The position numbers and the translations under genes are program-made. The notes below the pieces were generated by a model, which saw only the letters and a list, made by a program, of their open reading frames with translations, ran no database searches and had not been told where the DNA came from. Below, piece after piece: positions 34,477 to 44,363 of a stretch of 64,000 nucleotides of DNA. Location of the stretch: the NCBI RefSeq assembly GCF_000349945.1, contig NC_020516.1:868001-932000 (forward strand), written 5' to 3'. Position 1 is the first letter of the stretch. Each line of letters starts with the position of its first letter. The stretch comes from Azoarcus sp. KH32C (GTDB lineage: Bacteria > Pseudomonadota > Gammaproteobacteria > Burkholderiales > Rhodocyclaceae).

Positions 34477-36933
34477 ATGAAAAAACAGAAACTCGTGATG
34501 ATCGGTAACGGCATGGCCGGCTGCCGCACGCTCGAAGAGCTGCTGAAGCTTTCCCCGGATCTGTACGAGATCACCGTGTTCGGCGCCGAGCCGCACGGCA
34601 ACTACAACCGCATCCTGCTGTCGCCGGTGCTCGCCGGCGAGATGACGCTGCCGGAGATCATGCTCAACGATCTCGATTGGTACCGCGACAACGACATCAC
34701 GCTGCATGCCGGCAAGATGGTCACGAAGATCGACCGCACGAAGCGCAAGGTCATTGCGTCCGACGGCACCGAGGCCGACTACGACCGCCTGCTGATCGCG
34801 ACCGGTTCGACCCCGTTCATTCCTCCGATCCCCGGCGCGGACCTGCCGGGCGTGCTGGCCTATCGCGACATCGGCGACACCGAGGCGATGATCGACGCTT
34901 CGACGCAATACAAGCACGCGGTGGTGATCGGTGCCGGCCTGCTGGGCCTGGAAGCGGCAAACGGCCTGATGCTGCGCGGCATGAGCGTCACCGTGGTGCA
35001 TCTGGCCGACTGGATCATGGAGCGCCAGCTCGACAAGCCGGCGGCCGACATGTTGCAGGCCTCGCTCGAAGCGAAGGGCATGAACTTCCTGCTGTCGAAG
35101 CAGACCGAGGCGCTGGTCCGCGGCGAGAGCGGCCGCGTGAGCGCGGTGCGCTTCAAGGACGGGATGGAGATTCCGGCGGATCTCGTCGTCGTCGCCGCCG
35201 GCATCCGCCCGAACTACGCGCTGGCGGAGTCGGCCGGCATCTACTGCGGCACGGGGCGCGTGCGTGGCATCCACGTCTCGGACACGCTGCAGACGGTGAC
35301 CGACCCGCGCGTCTACGCGGTCGGCGAGTGCGTCGCGCACCGCGGCATCGCCTATGGCCTGGTCGCGCCGCTCTTCGAGCAGGGCAAGGTGGCGGCGAAC
35401 CACCTCGCGAACTTCGGCATCGGCCGTTACGAAGGTTCGGTGACCTCGACCAAGCTGAAGGTCACCGGCATCGACGTGTTCTCTGCGGGCGATTTCACCG
35501 GCGGCCCGGACACCGAGGACATCGTGCTGCACGACAAGCAGGGCGGCGTCTACAAGCGCATTGTGATCAAGAACAACCGCATCATCGGTTCCGTGCTATA
35601 CGGCGACACCGCGGACGGCACCTGGTATTTCCAGCTGATGAAGGATCAGCAGGACATCCACGAGATCCGCGACCACCTGATGTTTGGCCAGAACCACCTG
35701 GGCGACGCGGGCCACAAGGGCGAGAACAAGGCGGCCTCGATGGCTGACACCGCCGAGGTCTGCGGCTGCAACGGCGTGTGCAAGGGCACGATCGTCAAGG
35801 CGATCAAGGAGAAGGGCCTCTTCACCGTCGATGAGGTGAAGAAGCATACGAAGGCGGCGTCCTCCTGCGGCTCTTGCACGGGCCTCGTCGAGCAGATCCT
35901 TGCTTCGACCGTCGGCGGTGCCTACCAGGCCGTCTCGGCGCACGACAAGCCGGTGTGCGGCTGCACCGAGTTGTCGCACGGCGACGTGCGCAAGGCGATC
36001 CGCGATCACAAGCTGCTGTCGATCCCCGACGCGATGGAAACGCTGTCGTGGAAGACGCCCAATGGCTGCTCGACCTGCCGCCCGGCGCTGAACTACTACC
36101 TGATCTCGACCTGGCCGCACGAGGCGAAGGACGATCCGCAGAGCCGCTTCATCAACGAGCGCGCGCACGCGAACATCCAGAAGGACGGCACCTACTCCGT
36201 CATCCCGCAGATGCTGGGTGGGGTGACGACGCCGGCGGAGTTGAAGCGCATCGCCGAGGTCGCCGAGAAGTACAACGTGCCGACCGTGAAGGTCACCGGC
36301 GGCCAGCGCATCGACCTGCTGGGCATCAAGAAGGAGGACCTGCCGCACGTGTGGAAGGACCTCGGCATGCCTTCGGGCCACGCCTACGGCAAGAGCATCC
36401 GCACGGTGAAGACCTGCGTCGGCGCCGAGCACTGCCGCTTCGGCACGCAGCGTTCGATGTCGATGGGCATCGACCTCGAGAAGATGCTGTTCGGCATGTG
36501 GAGCCCGCACAAGGTGAAGCTCGCGGTCTCGGGCTGCCCGCGCAACTGCGCCGAGGCCGGCATCAAGGACGTCGGCGTGATCGGCGTCGATTCGGGCTGG
36601 GAGCTGTATGTCGCGGGCAACGGGGGCATCAAGACCGAGGTCGCGCAGTTCCTGTGCAAGGTCGCGACGCGCGAGGAGGTCATGGAGTACTCCGGCGCCT
36701 TCCTGCAGCTCTATCGCGAAGAGGGCTACTACCTCGAGCGCACCGTGCATTACATCGAGCGCGTGGGCCTGGAGCATGTGAAGAAGCACGTGCTGGAGAA
36801 CGCGGAGAACCGCAAGGCGCTGTACGAGCGGCTGCTCTTCGCGCTGCAGGATGCGAAGGATCCGTGGGCCGAGCGCTATGCCGCCGATGCCGCACCCGCC
36901 GTGCGCCGCGAATTCGAAATCCTCGAAGTCTGA
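34477..36933 (+). CDS. nirB: Assimilatory NAD(P)H nitrite reductase, large subunit
   Basis: Reduces nitrite to ammonium with NAD(P)H. The 818-residue protein contains an FAD/NAD-binding region (IGNGMAGCRTLEELL, LLIATGSTPFIPPIPG, VVIGAGLLGLEAANGL), two BFD-type [2Fe-2S] domains (VCGCNGVCKGTI...SCGSCTGLVEQ and VCGCTELSHGDV...GCSTCRPA) and the sirohaem/[4Fe-4S] half with CVGAEHCRFGTQ and SGCPRNCAEAG. Full length for the family. It works with NirD, 17 nt downstream, and uses sirohaem made via CobA. Confidence 0.96.
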   Translation: MKKQKLVMIGNGMAGCRTLEELLKLSPDLYEITVFGAEPHGNYNRILLSPVLAGEMTLPEIMLNDLDWYRDNDITLHAGKMVTKIDRTKRKVIASDGTEADYDRLLIATGSTPFIPPIPGADLPGVLAYRDIGDTEAMIDASTQYKHAVVIGAGLLGLEAANGLMLRGMSVTVVHLADWIMERQLDKPAADMLQASLEAKGMNFLLSKQTEALVRGESGRVSAVRFKDGMEIPADLVVVAAGIRPNYALAESAGIYCGTGRVRGIHVSDTLQTVTDPRVYAVGECVAHRGIAYGLVAPLFEQGKVAANHLANFGIGRYEGSVTSTKLKVTGIDVFSAGDFTGGPDTEDIVLHDKQGGVYKRIVIKNNRIIGSVLYGDTADGTWYFQLMKDQQDIHEIRDHLMFGQNHLGDAGHKGENKAASMADTAEVCGCNGVCKGTIVKAIKEKGLFTVDEVKKHTKAASSCGSCTGLVEQILASTVGGAYQAVSAHDKPVCGCTELSHGDVRKAIRDHKLLSIPDAMETLSWKTPNGCSTCRPALNYYLISTWPHEAKDDPQSRFINERAHANIQKDGTYSVIPQMLGGVTTPAELKRIAEVAEKYNVPTVKVTGGQRIDLLGIKKEDLPHVWKDLGMPSGHAYGKSIRTVKTCVGAEHCRFGTQRSMSMGIDLEKMLFGMWSPHKVKLAVSGCPRNCAEAGIKDVGVIGVDSGWELYVAGNGGIKTEVAQFLCKVATREEVMEYSGAFLQLYREEGYYLERTVHYIERVGLEHVKKHVLENAENRKALYERLLFALQDAKDPWAERYAADAAPAVRREFEILEV

Positions 36934-36950
36934 AATCCGGGAGCTATCTC

Positions 36951-37286
36951 ATGAGCACCATCGAAATCAACGTCGAAGCCGGCTGGAAGGAAATCTGCGC
37001 CGTCGAAGACATCCCCGTGCTCGGCTCGCGCGTCGTGAAGGCGGCGCGCGGCGGCGATATCGCGATCTTCCGCAACGCGGAGAACGAAATCTTCGCGCTG
37101 CACGACAAGTGCCCGCACAAGCAGGGCCCGCTGTCGCAGGGCATCGTGCATGGGCGTCAGGTCACGTGCCCGCTGCACAGCTGGAAGATCGAGCTGAAAT
37201 CCGGCGAGGCGGTCGCGCCGGATGTCGGCTGCACCAAATCCTTCGAGGTGAAGGTCGAGGGCGGCAAGGTCCTGCTCAAGGTCTGA
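36951..37286 (+). CDS. nirD: Assimilatory nitrite reductase, small (Rieske-type) subunit
   Basis: 111-residue NirD subunit from ATG 36951. Rieske [2Fe-2S] ligands are visible as CPH (in KCPHKQGPLSQG) and CPLH (in VTCPLHSWKIEL), so this is the ligand-retaining form; many enteric NirD proteins have lost them. The frame is open far upstream, but that part is a shadow of nirB. It is followed by the transporter gene after 33 nt. Confidence 0.93.
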   Translation: MSTIEINVEAGWKEICAVEDIPVLGSRVVKAARGGDIAIFRNAENEIFALHDKCPHKQGPLSQGIVHGRQVTCPLHSWKIELKSGEAVAPDVGCTKSFEVKVEGGKVLLKV

Positions 37287-37319
37287 GCCTGCCCGAACCC
37301 ACAGAGAGACGAGAACGAT

Positions 37320-38534
37320 ATGGACAAGCAATCCTTCCTGAAAGCAGGCCACCCCCCGACGCTGCTGGCGGCCTTCCTGTATTTCGACCTGGCCTTCATG
37401 GTGTGGGTCATCCTCGGGCCGCTGGGCGTGCAGATCGCCAAGGACCTGGGCCTGGACCACGCGCAGAAGGGCATGATGGTCGCGGTGCCGGTGCTGGCCG
37501 GGGCGATCCTGCGTATCTTCATGGGCGTGCTCGTCGATCACCTGAAGCCGAAGATGGCCGGTGCGATCGGGCAGGTGATCGTCATCTGCGCGCTCGCTGT
37601 CGCGTGGAAGTTCGGCATCCACAGCTATGAGCAGACGCTGCTGCTGGGCGTGTTCCTGGGCTTCGCCGGCGCGGCTTTCGCGGTGGCGCTGCCGCTCGCG
37701 TCGCGCTGGTATCCGCCGGAGCATCAGGGTACGGCGCTTGGGATCGCAGGGGCCGGCAACTCGGGCACCGCGCTCGCCGCGCTGTTTGGGCCGGGACTCG
37801 CGATGGCCTACGGCTGGACCAATGTGTTCGGCCTCGCGCTGATTCCGCTGATCGTGGTGTTCGCGTTCTACCTCGTCGTCGCGAAGGATGCGCCGGAGTG
37901 CCCGCCCGCCAAGCCGCTGGCTGAGTACTTCAAGGTGCTGAAGGACAAGGACGCGTGGTGGTTCATGTTCTTCTATTCGGTGACCTTCGGCGGCTTCGTC
38001 GGCCTGGCGTCCTCGCTGACGATCTACTTCAATACGCAGTACGGGCTCGATGCGAAGATGGCGGGTTATTTCACCGCGGCCTGCGTGTTTGCCGGCTCGC
38101 TGGTGCGTCCGATCGGCGGCCGTGTCGCGGACCGCGTCGGCGGCATCAAGAGTCTGTCGGTGATGTACGTGTTCGCGGCGATGTTCCTCGCGATCGTCAG
38201 CGTCGGGCTGCCGGAGGCGTGGATGGCGCTGGGCGTGTTCGTGCTCGCGATGCTGTCGCTCGGCATGGGTAACGGCGCTGTGTTCCAGCTCGTGCCCCAG
38301 CGCTTCCGCAAGGAGATCGGCGTGATGACGGGCCTCGTGGGCATGGCGGGCGGTGTCGGCGGCTTCTACCTCGCGTCCTCGCTGGGCTACGCGAAGCAGG
38401 CGACTGGCAGCTACCAGGCGGGCTTCATGATCTTCGCCGGACTCGCCCTGGCGGCGCTGATCGGGCTGACCTCGGTGAAGACCCGCTGGCGCACGACTTG
38501 GGGTGCGGCGCACCTCACGTCGGCGCGGATCTGA
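37320..38534 (+). CDS. NarK/NasA-family nitrate/nitrite MFS transporter
   Basis: 404-residue major facilitator protein of the nitrate-nitrite porter family, with about twelve membrane segments. Family features: LAAFLYFDLAFMVWVILGPL at TM1, AGAGNSGTALAALFGPGLA (nitrate signature glycine-rich TM5) and MAGGVGGFYL (second signature, TM11). It gives a second nitrate route besides the ABC importer, or nitrite/nitrate exchange. The nitrate signature and operon position make the substrate likely. Confidence 0.93.
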   Translation: MDKQSFLKAGHPPTLLAAFLYFDLAFMVWVILGPLGVQIAKDLGLDHAQKGMMVAVPVLAGAILRIFMGVLVDHLKPKMAGAIGQVIVICALAVAWKFGIHSYEQTLLLGVFLGFAGAAFAVALPLASRWYPPEHQGTALGIAGAGNSGTALAALFGPGLAMAYGWTNVFGLALIPLIVVFAFYLVVAKDAPECPPAKPLAEYFKVLKDKDAWWFMFFYSVTFGGFVGLASSLTIYFNTQYGLDAKMAGYFTAACVFAGSLVRPIGGRVADRVGGIKSLSVMYVFAAMFLAIVSVGLPEAWMALGVFVLAMLSLGMGNGAVFQLVPQRFRKEIGVMTGLVGMAGGVGGFYLASSLGYAKQATGSYQAGFMIFAGLALAALIGLTSVKTRWRTTWGAAHLTSARI

Positions 38535-38569
38535 CGCGCGGGATTGAGGCACGAGCGGAGAGCGCAGGC

Positions 38570-40330
38570 ATGAACAAGGCCGCTACCGTCGAGTCGTCGT
38601 CTCCGGTGAGCGCCGCACCTGCGGCGGCGCCTCGGAGCGGCAAGGCGGCGCCGCTCTCCGTCCGCCTCGGCCATGCGACCGAGCAGGGGCTGCGCCCGCG
38701 CAACGAGGACTTCGTCGGCGCGGCGACCCCGGAAGGAGCCGAACTCCAGGCGAAGGGCCTGATGCTCGCGGTGGCCGACGGCGTCGGCGGCCACGCGAAT
38801 GGACGCGAGGCCGCCGAATACACGGTGCGCGGCCTGCTCGCGGATTACTACGCGACGCCCGATACCTGGAGCGTCGAGAAATCGATCGACACGGTGGTCG
38901 GCGCGATCAACCGCTGGCTGCTGTCGCAGTCGGCGAAGTCGCGCGACTACGCCGGCATGGCGACGACGCTCACGGCGGTCGTGCTGCGCGGGCGGCGCTA
39001 CTACGTCGCGCACGTCGGCGACTCGCGCGCCTACCTGTGGCACCACGGCGCGCTGCGCCGGCTCACTGAAGACCATACCTGGGAACACCCGGAGCTCGAC
39101 AACGTGCTGCGCCGCGCGGTCGGACTCGATGCGCAGTTGCTGATCGATTTCGCGGATGGCGAGCTGGCCGTCGATGACCGATTCCTGCTCGTCAGCGACG
39201 GGGTGTGGAATACGCTCGGCGACGAGGGCATGGGCGAGTTGCTGGCGCGCGAGGAAGATCCCCAGGCTGCGGCCGACCTGCTGGTGCTCGAAGCGCTGCG
39301 CCGCGGTGCGACCGACAACTGCACGGCGCTCGTTGCGAACGTCGATGTCGTGCCGGCCGACAACCTGCGCGACCGCCTCGCGAGCGGCCGCCGCCTGCCG
39401 CTGCCGCCGCGTCTGAAGGTCGGCGAGACAATGGACGGCCTGCGCGTCGAGGAGCTGCTGCACGAATCGCGCGTGACCTTGCTGTATCGCGTGACGCGCA
39501 TGTCCGATGGCACCGCATTGGTGCTCAAGACCCTGCGCCAGGAGGAGGGCGACGAGGAGGCGATGGCCGCCCTGGTGCGCGAGGAGTGGATCGCGCGCCG
39601 CGTGCCGGGCCAGGGCTTCCCGCGCGTCTGCGACCACCCCGGGCGCGACCACCTGTACTACCTGATGAGCTGGCACGAAGGCGAGACGCTGAAGGCGAGC
39701 CTCGCGCGCGGGCATCGCTACGCGGCGCACGAGCTTGTCCGCATCGGCACGGCGCTCTTGCATGCGGTCGCGGCGCTGCACCGGCTCGGGATCGTGCATC
39801 GCGACATCAAGCCGGACAACATCCACATCGACCGCAAGGGCGAGCTGCGCGTGCTTGACCTCGGCGTCGCCGCCTCCGACGGCGAGGACCTGCGCGAGAT
39901 CAACAACCCCGGCACGCCGTCCTACATGGCGCCGGAGCTGTTCTCGGGGAAACAGGCGAACGAATCCTCCGACCTCTACGCCTGCGGCGTGACGCTCTAC
40001 GAGCTGCTGACGCGCAAATACCCCTACGGCGAGATCGAACCCTTCCAGACGCCGCGCTTCGGCGAGCCGGTACTGCCGACGCGCTACCGGCCGGACACGC
40101 CCGAGTGGCTGGAACGGGTCTTGCTGAAAGCCTGTGCGCGCGATCCCAAAGACCGCTTCGAGACGGCCGAGGAGTTCCTGCTCGCGCTCGAACGTGGTGC
40201 GCACCGCCCGCTGGCGACCCATAGGCGTGCGCCGCTGGCGGCCCGCAATCCGACGCTCGCACTGAAGGTGCTGGCGAGTGCGTCGCTGCTGTTGAACCTG
40301 CTGCTGCTGTTCCTGTTGAGCCGCCACTAA
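38570..40330 (+). CDS. Bifunctional PP2C-type phosphatase / Ser-Thr protein kinase
   Basis: 586-residue membrane-anchored fusion from ATG 38570. N-terminal PP2C phosphatase (about residues 30-265): RNEDFVG, VADGVGGHANG, VGDSRAYLW, VSDGVWNTL, GATDNCTAL. C-terminal Hanks-type kinase (about 285-540): VLKTLRQ lysine, HRDIKPDNI catalytic loop, LDLGVA (DLG in place of DFG), GTPSYMAPE. A terminal hydrophobic helix (LASASLLLNLLLLFLL) tethers it. Such fusions recur in nas operons of proteobacteria; the substrate is unknown. It lies between the transporter and nasA genes. Confidence 0.9.
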   Translation: MNKAATVESSSPVSAAPAAAPRSGKAAPLSVRLGHATEQGLRPRNEDFVGAATPEGAELQAKGLMLAVADGVGGHANGREAAEYTVRGLLADYYATPDTWSVEKSIDTVVGAINRWLLSQSAKSRDYAGMATTLTAVVLRGRRYYVAHVGDSRAYLWHHGALRRLTEDHTWEHPELDNVLRRAVGLDAQLLIDFADGELAVDDRFLLVSDGVWNTLGDEGMGELLAREEDPQAAADLLVLEALRRGATDNCTALVANVDVVPADNLRDRLASGRRLPLPPRLKVGETMDGLRVEELLHESRVTLLYRVTRMSDGTALVLKTLRQEEGDEEAMAALVREEWIARRVPGQGFPRVCDHPGRDHLYYLMSWHEGETLKASLARGHRYAAHELVRIGTALLHAVAALHRLGIVHRDIKPDNIHIDRKGELRVLDLGVAASDGEDLREINNPGTPSYMAPELFSGKQANESSDLYACGVTLYELLTRKYPYGEIEPFQTPRFGEPVLPTRYRPDTPEWLERVLLKACARDPKDRFETAEEFLLALERGAHRPLATHRRAPLAARNPTLALKVLASASLLLNLLLLFLLSRH

Positions 40331-40358
40331 GAACATGACGACACCCCCGGAGACCCTG

Positions 40359-43100
40359 ATGGAAACGAAGGCCACCTGCCCGTATTGCGGCGTCGGCTGC
40401 GGCGTCCTCATCGAACATGACGGCGCGCGCATCACCGGCGTGCGTGGCGACCCCGAACATCCCGCGAACTTCGGCCGGCTGTGCACGAAGGGCTCGACGT
40501 TGCACTTCACGGCGCGCCGCGAGACGCGGCTGCTGTATCCGGAACTGCGCGATGCGCGCGGCGACGCGCGCCGCCGCGTGGGCTGGGACGAGGCGCTCGG
40601 CGCCGCCGCGCAACGTTTTGCCGACGTGATCAAGGAGCACGGTCCGGACGCCGTCGCGTTCTACATCTCCGGTCAGCTCCTGACTGAGGACTACTACGTC
40701 TTCAACAAGCTGGTGAAGGGCCTGATCGGCTCGAACAACGTCGACACCAACTCGCGCTTGTGCATGTCGAGTGCGGTCGCGGCCTACAAGCAGACGCTCG
40801 GGGCCGATGCGCCGCCCTGTTCGTATGAGGACTTCGCCGAGACCGACTGCCTGCTGATCGCTGGCGGCAACCCCGCCTATGCGCACCCGATCGCGTTCCG
40901 CCGCATCGAGGACGCGAAGGCGGCCCGCCCCGAGATGAAGATCATCGTCGTCGATCCGCGTCGCACCGACACCGCGGCAACGGCGGACCTGCATCTGCCG
41001 ATCCTGCCCGGCACCGACATCTGGCTCTTCAACGCGATGCTCAACGTGCTGTTGTGGGAAGGCCTCGTCGACAACGCCTTCGTGCGCGAGCACACCGAAG
41101 GTTTCGACGCGCTGCGCGAGCACGTGCGCGAGATCACGCCGGCGGTCGCGGCCGAGGTCTGCGGCGTGAAGGCCGAGGACATCCGCACCGCCGCCCGCTG
41201 GTGGGGCGAGTCGCCGCGCGCGATGTCGCTGTGGTGCCAGGGCCTCAACCAGTCGACGCACGGCACACACAACGGCACGGCGCTGATCGCGCTGTCGCTC
41301 GCGACCGGCAAGATCGGCCAGCCCGGGAGCGGTCCGTTCTCGATGACGGGCCAGCCCAACGCGATGGGTGGGCGCGAAGTCGGAGGTCTTGCGAATCTGC
41401 TGTCCGCGCATCGCGATCTGGCGAACCCCGAGCACCGCGCCGAAGTCGCGCGGCTGTGGGGTGTCGCGGACGTGCCCGAAAAACCGGGCCTGACGGCAGT
41501 GGAGCTCTTCGACGCGATGCACGAAGGCCGCGTGAAGGCGGTGTGGATCGCCTGCACCAACCCCGCGCAGTCGCTGCCCGAGCAGGAGCGGGTGCGCGAG
41601 GCGCTCGCGCGCTGCGAATTCGTCGTGCTGCAGGAAGCCTACGGCAACACCGAGACCGCTGCCTTCGCCGACCTGCTGCTGCCGGCCTCGACCTGGGGCG
41701 AAAAGGAAGGCACGGTGACGAACTCCGAGCGCCGCATCACGCACGTCAATCGCGCGGTCCCTGCGCCGGGTGAGGCACGGGCCGACTGGGCGATCGTCTG
41801 CGACTTCGCGCGCAAGCTCGGACCGCTGATCGGCAAGCCCGAGGCCGAGCGCATGTTCGGCTACGCGGGCCCCGAGCCGATCTTCGCCGAGCATGCCGAG
41901 ACGACGCGCGGGCGCGACCTCGACATTGCCGGCCTGTCCTACGCGGTGCTCGACACCAAGGGCCCGCAGCAGTGGCCCTTCCCGGAAGGGGCGACGGAAG
42001 GGCGCGCACGGCTTTACGCCGATGGCCGCTTTCCGACCGCCGACGGCCGTGCGCGCTTCGTCGTGCCGACCGGGCGCCTCACCGCGGAACGCGCCGATGC
42101 GCGCTATCCGCTGCGCCTCACCACCGGCCGCTTGCGTGACCAGTGGCACGGCATGAGCCGCACCGGCAAGGTCGCGCGTCTGTACAACCACGTCGACGAG
42201 GCGCGCATCGAGCTCAACGCCGACGACATGCATCTGCGCGGCGTCAAGGACGGCGACCTCGTGCGCGTGAAGAGCCGCCGCGGTGAGATCGTGCTGCGGG
42301 CTGCAGCGTCGAGCGAGATCCGTTCCGGCCAGGCTTTCGTCGCGATGCACTGGGGCTCCAACGCACTGAATTCCGCTGGCGTGAACGTGCTGACGATGAA
42401 GGAATTCGATCCGTTCTCGAAGCAGCCGGAGTTGAAACACGCGACCGTGCAGGTCGAAAAAGCGAATTTGCCGCATCAGGCATTGATCATGCGCGGCGAG
42501 CCGGGCGAGGCGACGGGGGGCGAGGGGGAGGAAAGGGACCCCGCCGGCGTCACGCTCGAGCGCGCCGCGCTCCTCGTACCGTGGCTGGAGCGCTTCGCCT
42601 ACGCGTCGCTCGCGCTCGCGGGCCGCGACCACCCGGCCGTCGTGCTGCGCATCGCCCACGATCAGCCGATTCCGCAGGCGTGGCTCGACGAACTCGACGC
42701 ACTGCTCGGGCTCGACGACGACCACTGCCTCGCCTACAGCGATGCGCGCCGCGGCATCACCAAGCGGGCGCGTATCGAGGGGGGGCTTCTGGTCGGCCTG
42801 CGCCTGACCGGGGAGACGGCCGCTGCCGGCTGGCTGCGTGACGTGCTGGTCGAGCGCCAGCCGACCGCCGAGCTGCGCCGCTGGATCCTCGCCCCGCTCG
42901 CGAGCCCGCCGGCCGCCGCGAAGAGCCGCGGGCGCATCGTCTGCAACTGTCTCAACGTCTCGGAGAGCGACATCGCCGCCGCGATCGCGGGTGGCGACGG
43001 CTTCGATCAACTGCAGGAGAAGCTCAAGTGCGGCACGAGCTGCGGTTCCTGCGTGCCCGAGATCAAGCGCCTCGTCGCGGCAGGCCGCAGCGCCGCCTGA
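40359..43100 (+). CDS. nasA: Assimilatory nitrate reductase catalytic subunit
   Basis: Cytoplasmic molybdopterin enzyme reducing nitrate to nitrite. About 913 residues from ATG 40359 (GGAG at 40348-40351); ATG 40335 would add eight. N-terminal [4Fe-4S] cysteines in CPYCGVGC and LCTKG; the Mo-ligand Cys in NSRLCMSSAV; bis-MGD-binding segments LIAGGNPAYAHP, GPFSMTGQPNAMGGREVGG and LTTGRLRDQWHGM. A C-terminal BFD-like [2Fe-2S] domain (VCNCLNVSESDI...CGTSCGSCVPEI) gives the electron entry point, as in Klebsiella NasA. No separate NasC/NasB reductase is in the operon. Confidence 0.95.
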   Translation: METKATCPYCGVGCGVLIEHDGARITGVRGDPEHPANFGRLCTKGSTLHFTARRETRLLYPELRDARGDARRRVGWDEALGAAAQRFADVIKEHGPDAVAFYISGQLLTEDYYVFNKLVKGLIGSNNVDTNSRLCMSSAVAAYKQTLGADAPPCSYEDFAETDCLLIAGGNPAYAHPIAFRRIEDAKAARPEMKIIVVDPRRTDTAATADLHLPILPGTDIWLFNAMLNVLLWEGLVDNAFVREHTEGFDALREHVREITPAVAAEVCGVKAEDIRTAARWWGESPRAMSLWCQGLNQSTHGTHNGTALIALSLATGKIGQPGSGPFSMTGQPNAMGGREVGGLANLLSAHRDLANPEHRAEVARLWGVADVPEKPGLTAVELFDAMHEGRVKAVWIACTNPAQSLPEQERVREALARCEFVVLQEAYGNTETAAFADLLLPASTWGEKEGTVTNSERRITHVNRAVPAPGEARADWAIVCDFARKLGPLIGKPEAERMFGYAGPEPIFAEHAETTRGRDLDIAGLSYAVLDTKGPQQWPFPEGATEGRARLYADGRFPTADGRARFVVPTGRLTAERADARYPLRLTTGRLRDQWHGMSRTGKVARLYNHVDEARIELNADDMHLRGVKDGDLVRVKSRRGEIVLRAAASSEIRSGQAFVAMHWGSNALNSAGVNVLTMKEFDPFSKQPELKHATVQVEKANLPHQALIMRGEPGEATGGEGEERDPAGVTLERAALLVPWLERFAYASLALAGRDHPAVVLRIAHDQPIPQAWLDELDALLGLDDDHCLAYSDARRGITKRARIEGGLLVGLRLTGETAAAGWLRDVLVERQPTAELRRWILAPLASPPAAAKSRGRIVCNCLNVSESDIAAAIAGGDGFDQLQEKLKCGTSCGSCVPEIKRLVAAGRSAA

Positions 43101-43163
43101 CGATGGAAGGCGTGTAACAAGAGCGTTAAAGAATAAGCATGACCATCAAGAGAGAGAACGCAA

Positions 43164-44363
43164 ATGAACGGATCGGAGCACTCGGGTGCCCCGACAGTCG
43201 CCGCCTCGCTGCATCCGGCGCGCCAGCCCGCGCTGCGCCGGATCGTGCTGGCGGCGATCCTGTCGGGGGCGGGGGCAGGAGTTGCCGGCCTAGCAAGTGA
43301 CAATCTGATTCTCGCGTCGGGACTGGCGCTGGCTGCCGGCGGCGTCGCGCTGGCGGGCTGGACGGCGCATGGCCTGGGGCGGCAACTCGCGCGTCTCGAG
43401 GGCTTTGCCTCGCAGCTCGCGGAAGGGCGCCTCACCGCTCGGCTCGCAACGGCCGGCGACGATGACGTCACGCCGATCTGCGAGCGCTTCAACGGTGCCG
43501 CACGGGGGCTGACGGGCGTGTTCGTCGAACTCGGGCGCGCCACCGACGAGCTGAAGAGCGTGTCGCGCGAAGCGTCCGCGAATGCCGCCGCCGGCGAGCA
43601 GGGCGTGCATGTGCAGCGCGACACCACCGTGTCTTCCGCGGCGACGCTGGAAGAGCTCATCACCAGCCTCGCCAGCACGCGCGACGGTGCCGCCGAAGCT
43701 GCGACCGTTGCGCAGGCGGCGGTCGCCGAGGCGCGCTCCGGCGCCACCGAAGTCGAGGGCGTCGCGAGCGCGATGCAGGCCCTGGCCGGCGATGTCGGCA
43801 CTGCGGCACAGGGCGCGGCCCAGCTCGCCGAGCGCTCGCGCCGTATCGACGGCATCGCCACGACGATCGCGGAGATCGCCGCGCGCACCAATCTGCTGGC
43901 GCTCAACGCGGCGATCGAAGCCGCCCGTGCGGGCGAGACCGGGCGCGGATTCGCGGTCGTCGCCGACGAAGTGCGTGACCTTGCCGAGGGCACGACGCGG
44001 GCGACGCGCGACATCGCCACCCTCGTGGGGCAGGTCCAGACCGATGTCGAACGCCTGATCGGCGCCGTCTCGGCCGCCGACCGACGCGCCCAGGACAGCG
44101 CCGAGCGCGCCCGCCACGCCGCGACGGCGCTCGCCGCGATCGAGGCCGCGGCACTCGAAACCTTGTCGCGGATGCGCGAGATCGCCGACGGCAGCGCCGA
44201 GCAGAGCGTCGCCGGCGAACGCATCGCCGTCGACATCGAGCGCGTCGCGCAACTCGCCGACGACAACGCCCGCCGCGTCGCCGAAAGCAGCGAGCTGGCG
44301 AAATACCTTGAACTGCTTGTCGGTCGCCTCGAAGAGCGTCTGCACGGCTATCGCTACGAATGA
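43164..44363 (+). CDS. Methyl-accepting chemotaxis protein without periplasmic sensor
   Basis: 399-residue MCP. Two closely spaced hydrophobic helices (LRRIVLAAILSGAGAGVAGL and LILASGLALAAGGVALAG) leave almost no periplasmic loop. A HAMP-like region (LEGFASQLAEGRLTARL) and a signalling hairpin with AARTNLLALNAAIEAARAGE follow. Without its own sensor it probably depends on a partner; the next gene, overlapping by ATGA, encodes a NIT-like sensor. It follows nasA by 63 nt. Confidence 0.9.
   Translation: MNGSEHSGAPTVAASLHPARQPALRRIVLAAILSGAGAGVAGLASDNLILASGLALAAGGVALAGWTAHGLGRQLARLEGFASQLAEGRLTARLATAGDDDVTPICERFNGAARGLTGVFVELGRATDELKSVSREASANAAAGEQGVHVQRDTTVSSAATLEELITSLASTRDGAAEAATVAQAAVAEARSGATEVEGVASAMQALAGDVGTAAQGAAQLAERSRRIDGIATTIAEIAARTNLLALNAAIEAARAGETGRGFAVVADEVRDLAEGTTRATRDIATLVGQVQTDVERLIGAVSAADRRAQDSAERARHAATALAAIEAAALETLSRMREIADGSAEQSVAGERIAVDIERVAQLADDNARRVAESSELAKYLELLVGRLEERLHGYRYE

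Noticed and set aside
38411..40633. 740-codon minus-strand frame opposite the kinase/phosphatase
   Set aside because: Antisense to intact catalytic motifs on the plus strand, with no recognisable domain of its own.
39900..43010. 1036-codon minus-strand frame opposite nasA and the kinase
   Set aside because: High-GC antisense shadow. The plus strand has full-length nasA and kinase motifs, and the minus translation is low-complexity Arg/Ala-rich without family motifs.
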